This document shows positions 7,401 to 8,607 of a stretch of DNA of 8,607 bases, in pieces. The notes under the pieces are model-generated. The model saw nothing but the letters and a program-made list of their open reading frames with translations. It was not told where the DNA came from and did not search any database. This DNA is from CAYLZN01 sp964387935 (GTDB lineage Bacteria > Acidobacteriota > Vicinamibacteria > Vicinamibacterales > JAFNAJ01): the NCBI GenBank assembly GCA_964387935.1, contig CAYLZN010000255.1:1-8607 (forward strand), written 5' to 3'. The position numbers and the translations under genes are program-made. Positions within the stretch are counted from its first letter, which is position 1. The number at the start of each line of letters is the position of its first letter.

Positions 7401-8607
7401 CGCAGCCGCACGACACGCCTGGTGGCAGCGTTCAACCACGTCCACATCTTCCTGGACCCTACGCCGGACCCGGACTCGTCGTTCGCGGAGCGCCAGCGGC
7501 TGTTCGACCTGCCCCGATCCACGTGGCGCGACTACAACCCCGCCCTCATCGGTCCCGGCGGCGGCGTCTTCGACCGGTCGGCGAAATCGATTCCCCTCAG
7601 CCCCGAGGTCCGACAGGCGCTCGATCTGTCGCAGGAGGCGGCCAGCGGGGAAGAGGTGGTCCGCGCCATCCTCAAGGCGCGTGTGGACCTGCTCTACAAC
7701 GGCGGCATCGGCACCTACGTCAAAGCGGCGGCAGAAGAGCATGCCGAGGTCGGCGACCGTGCCAACGACCGCCTGCGCGTCAACGCCACCGAACTGCGCG
7801 CACGGGCCGTGGCCGAGGGCGGCAACCTGGGCTTCACGCAGCGCGCGCGCCTCGAGTACTGGGCGCACGGCGGGCTCGTCAATACCGACGCCGTCGACAA
7901 CTCCGGCGGTGTGGACATGTCCGACCACGAGGTCAACATCAAGATCCTGCTCGACCAACTGGTCCGCACGGGGATCATCGGCTCCCTCGCAGAGCGAAAC
8001 ACCCTGCTGGCGTCGATGACCGACGCGGTGTCTGACCTCGTCCTCGCCGACAACGCCAACCAGGCGCTCGCACTGACCCTCGACGGCATCCGGAGCGCTC
8101 GTGCCTACGAGCGCTTCGTGGATCTGACCGAGCACCTGGTCTCGGCGGGCATCCTCACCCGGTCCGATGATGCCGTGCCGATGCGCGGAGAATTGCTGAC
8201 GAATCCTGCGCGCGATCGCGGGCTGCCACGGCCCCTGCTCTGTGTCATGCTCGGGCACGTCAAGAACTGGGCGTTTGCCAGGGGGCTGGCGTCGTCGCTG
8301 CCGGACGCCGAGGTGGCCCAGCCGTTCCTGCAGGCGTACTTCCCGGCGCGGATGCAGGAGGCCTATCGCGACCACTTCGGCCTGCATCCGCTGCGGCGGG
8401 AGATCATCGCCACCGCCGCGGTGAACTACGTCGTCAACCATGCAGGCGTGGGCTTCCTGCCGCATGTGAGCCAGTCTGCCGGACGCGAGGTCGGCGACGT
8501 GGTCGAGGCCTATCTGGTGGCGGACCGCGAGTCCGGCGCCGCTGGCGTCCGGACGAACCTGGCGGGAGCCGGCCTCGCTGTCGCCGACCACCACGACAGG
8601 CTCGTCG
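4431..8607 (+). CDS. NAD-specific glutamate dehydrogenase, large (180-kDa class), 3'-truncated by window edge
   Basis: An unbroken frame of 1392 codons from ATG 4431, preceded by GGAGGA 5 nt upstream, to the right edge with no stop. The product is the large bacterial NAD-GDH (PF05088, Bac_GDH), which deaminates L-glutamate to 2-oxoglutarate and ammonia with NAD+ (EC 1.4.1.2) in the cytoplasm. Residues 1 to about 620 are the regulatory N-terminal part with ACT-like segments: 'FEVSIIETHTPDAPFIFES' near 107-125, 'FPKRELF' at 386-392, and 'LKIFSPRPMGL...LQNLGLTVDEE' at 570-597. The catalytic core has RGGIRWSD (808-815), the lysines of 'LMKTQMVKN' (829 and 834) and 'VGSKGGF' (844), the 'ADKGTA' Asp907, and the dinucleotide-binding 'GVGDMSGDVFGNG' (976-988). 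'AEGGNLGFTQRARLEYW' starts near 1128. All expected active-site motifs are present. Family members run to about 1,600 residues, so some 200 are missing, all C-terminal and after the core. Divergent from the SAM hydrolase; no obvious functional link. Confidence 0.96.
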   Translation, partial: MITVDPARREAVLTEIHTLIEQHADAGDRPLLHAFAPVAFAEMPDAMALGLPASALKGRIQRYFAFIARTMPPPHQLYRGLPGIHVVARNPTEEELDATGSTHGGQFEVSIIETHTPDAPFIFESLKNFFQKEGLRVFSAIHPIFTVHRQWERIVAMGGPQGDGAKELYCQFRIERVEQKERFRRLEHQVYSLLKSVFIAVDDYGDMQKAIRDLRGRLRSRRGQAEDVAAAQEFLDWLVDDNYVAIGVLRYRRSANGLEPDHDSALGAFREPAMLPVVFPGLMEEEAQHIKTADRDDRIVDVDYRRNATAIHHLEPVDDLIVREWGPDGSLQAATLLLGRLAKGAFTAKAETIPLLKQKAGWLLAHCGALRNSHTYRETRTLFNHFPKRELFYADATSLKAMIDRMVFMSSDDEIAVTVRGGAGYQAVLVAFSDLRYSHKAEDDLKDALTREFGPVAFHTWADCGPTALLIYYFDTTTLEHPIDEARVGAITAGVISTWEDRVAHVLEQAFGAGEGRRLFKRYVRQESRSGLYRELTDPAEVPDDLRSFEALEGRLELGVLPGTAETLTLKIFSPRPMGLTALLRTLQNLGLTVDEEINIPLQLPDARRAWMERLSISAPAGAIAAIHQDPDRLRDALRALQEDRCTDDALNALVLAEGLTWRQVEVLRTLRNHLLQLRPNYNADTVTTVMGRNSRVAGALFRAFDARFDPGVQGDRSQATAHAAEALHVAFKAVGSLFDDEILRGLDNLVSSAVRTNFYQRPERPVISIKVDCARVESMVSPRPLFEIYVHSRLLEGIHLRGGKVARGGIRWSDRHDDFRTEILGLMKTQMVKNSIIVPVGSKGGFVLKGTPPPRPALDAYLIDRYREFVSGLLDVTDNLVNGAVVHPPEVVRHDGPDPYLVVAADKGTAHLSDTANRVSAQYGFWLGDAFASGGSNGYDHKKEGITARGAWECVRHHFLNLGVDVQTQPFTMAGVGDMSGDVFGNGALRSRTTRLVAAFNHVHIFLDPTPDPDSSFAERQRLFDLPRSTWRDYNPALIGPGGGVFDRSAKSIPLSPEVRQALDLSQEAASGEEVVRAILKARVDLLYNGGIGTYVKAAAEEHAEVGDRANDRLRVNATELRARAVAEGGNLGFTQRARLEYWAHGGLVNTDAVDNSGGVDMSDHEVNIKILLDQLVRTGIIGSLAERNTLLASMTDAVSDLVLADNANQALALTLDGIRSARAYERFVDLTEHLVSAGILTRSDDAVPMRGELLTNPARDRGLPRPLLCVMLGHVKNWAFARGLASSLPDAEVAQPFLQAYFPARMQEAYRDHFGLHPLRREIIATAAVNYVVNHAGVGFLPHVSQSAGREVGDVVEAYLVADRESGAAGVRTNLAGAGLAVADHHDRLV

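Noticed and set aside
4356..8594. Three long minus-strand open frames (5585-4356, 6617-5727, 8594-6774; up to 606 codons) opposite the glutamate dehydrogenase
   Set aside because: All three lie in the single antisense phase whose codons are the exact complements of the sense codons. In that phase a stop arises only opposite TTA, CTA or TCA, which are very rare in this GC-rich gene; the frames end at the sense TCA codons at 5727 and 6774. The translations resemble no family, whereas the sense frame carries every motif of the enzyme.
1..8607. CRISPR array, tRNA/rRNA, insertion sequence, phage or defence system
   Set aside because: No regularly spaced direct repeats, no tRNA-like cloverleaf or rRNA motif, no transposase, integrase or nuclease-like frame was seen. 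Nearly all the sequence is accounted for by four genes.

Overview
The window looks like a contig from a high-GC (roughly two-thirds GC) member of the Acidobacteriota, probably assembled from a metagenome. The best taxonomic clue is the Oar-like TonB-dependent receptor, with its carboxypeptidase-regulatory-like N-terminal domain and its 'ELPLNGRNF' and 'NNFLLDG' signatures, a type found in very high copy number in that phylum. The placement is an inference, not a proof.

Layout: bases 1-50 are not genomic. They match the last 50 bases of the Illumina TruSeq/P5 universal adapter. Three genes follow on the minus strand, read from right to left: a SAM hydrolase (4346-3561), a TonB-dependent outer-membrane receptor (3462-250, interrupted by a 10-N scaffold gap at 2443-2452), and the first 66 codons of a PhoD-like alkaline phosphatase with a Tat-type signal (248-51), cut off by the adapter. 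An 84-bp divergent intergenic region (4347-4430) separates these from one very large plus-strand gene. This is the 180-kDa-class NAD-specific glutamate dehydrogenase (4431 to the right edge), which is open for 1392 codons and lacks only its C-terminus.

How the genes fit together: receptor and phosphatase are separated by one base (TGA-C-GTG) and the phosphatase has no good ribosome binding site, so they are probably translationally coupled. This suggests a module for acquiring an organophosphate or another phosphorylated substrate. The SAM hydrolase (SAM to adenosine plus methionine) lies 98 bp upstream on the same strand and may or may not share the transcript. The glutamate dehydrogenase is a separate, divergently transcribed catabolic housekeeping gene.

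I found no RNA genes, CRISPR array, insertion sequence or phage genes. I see no undescribed system here. The most consequential observations are the assembly artefacts (adapter and scaffold gap), the receptor-phosphatase coupling, and the face-to-face promoter arrangement at 4353-4403.
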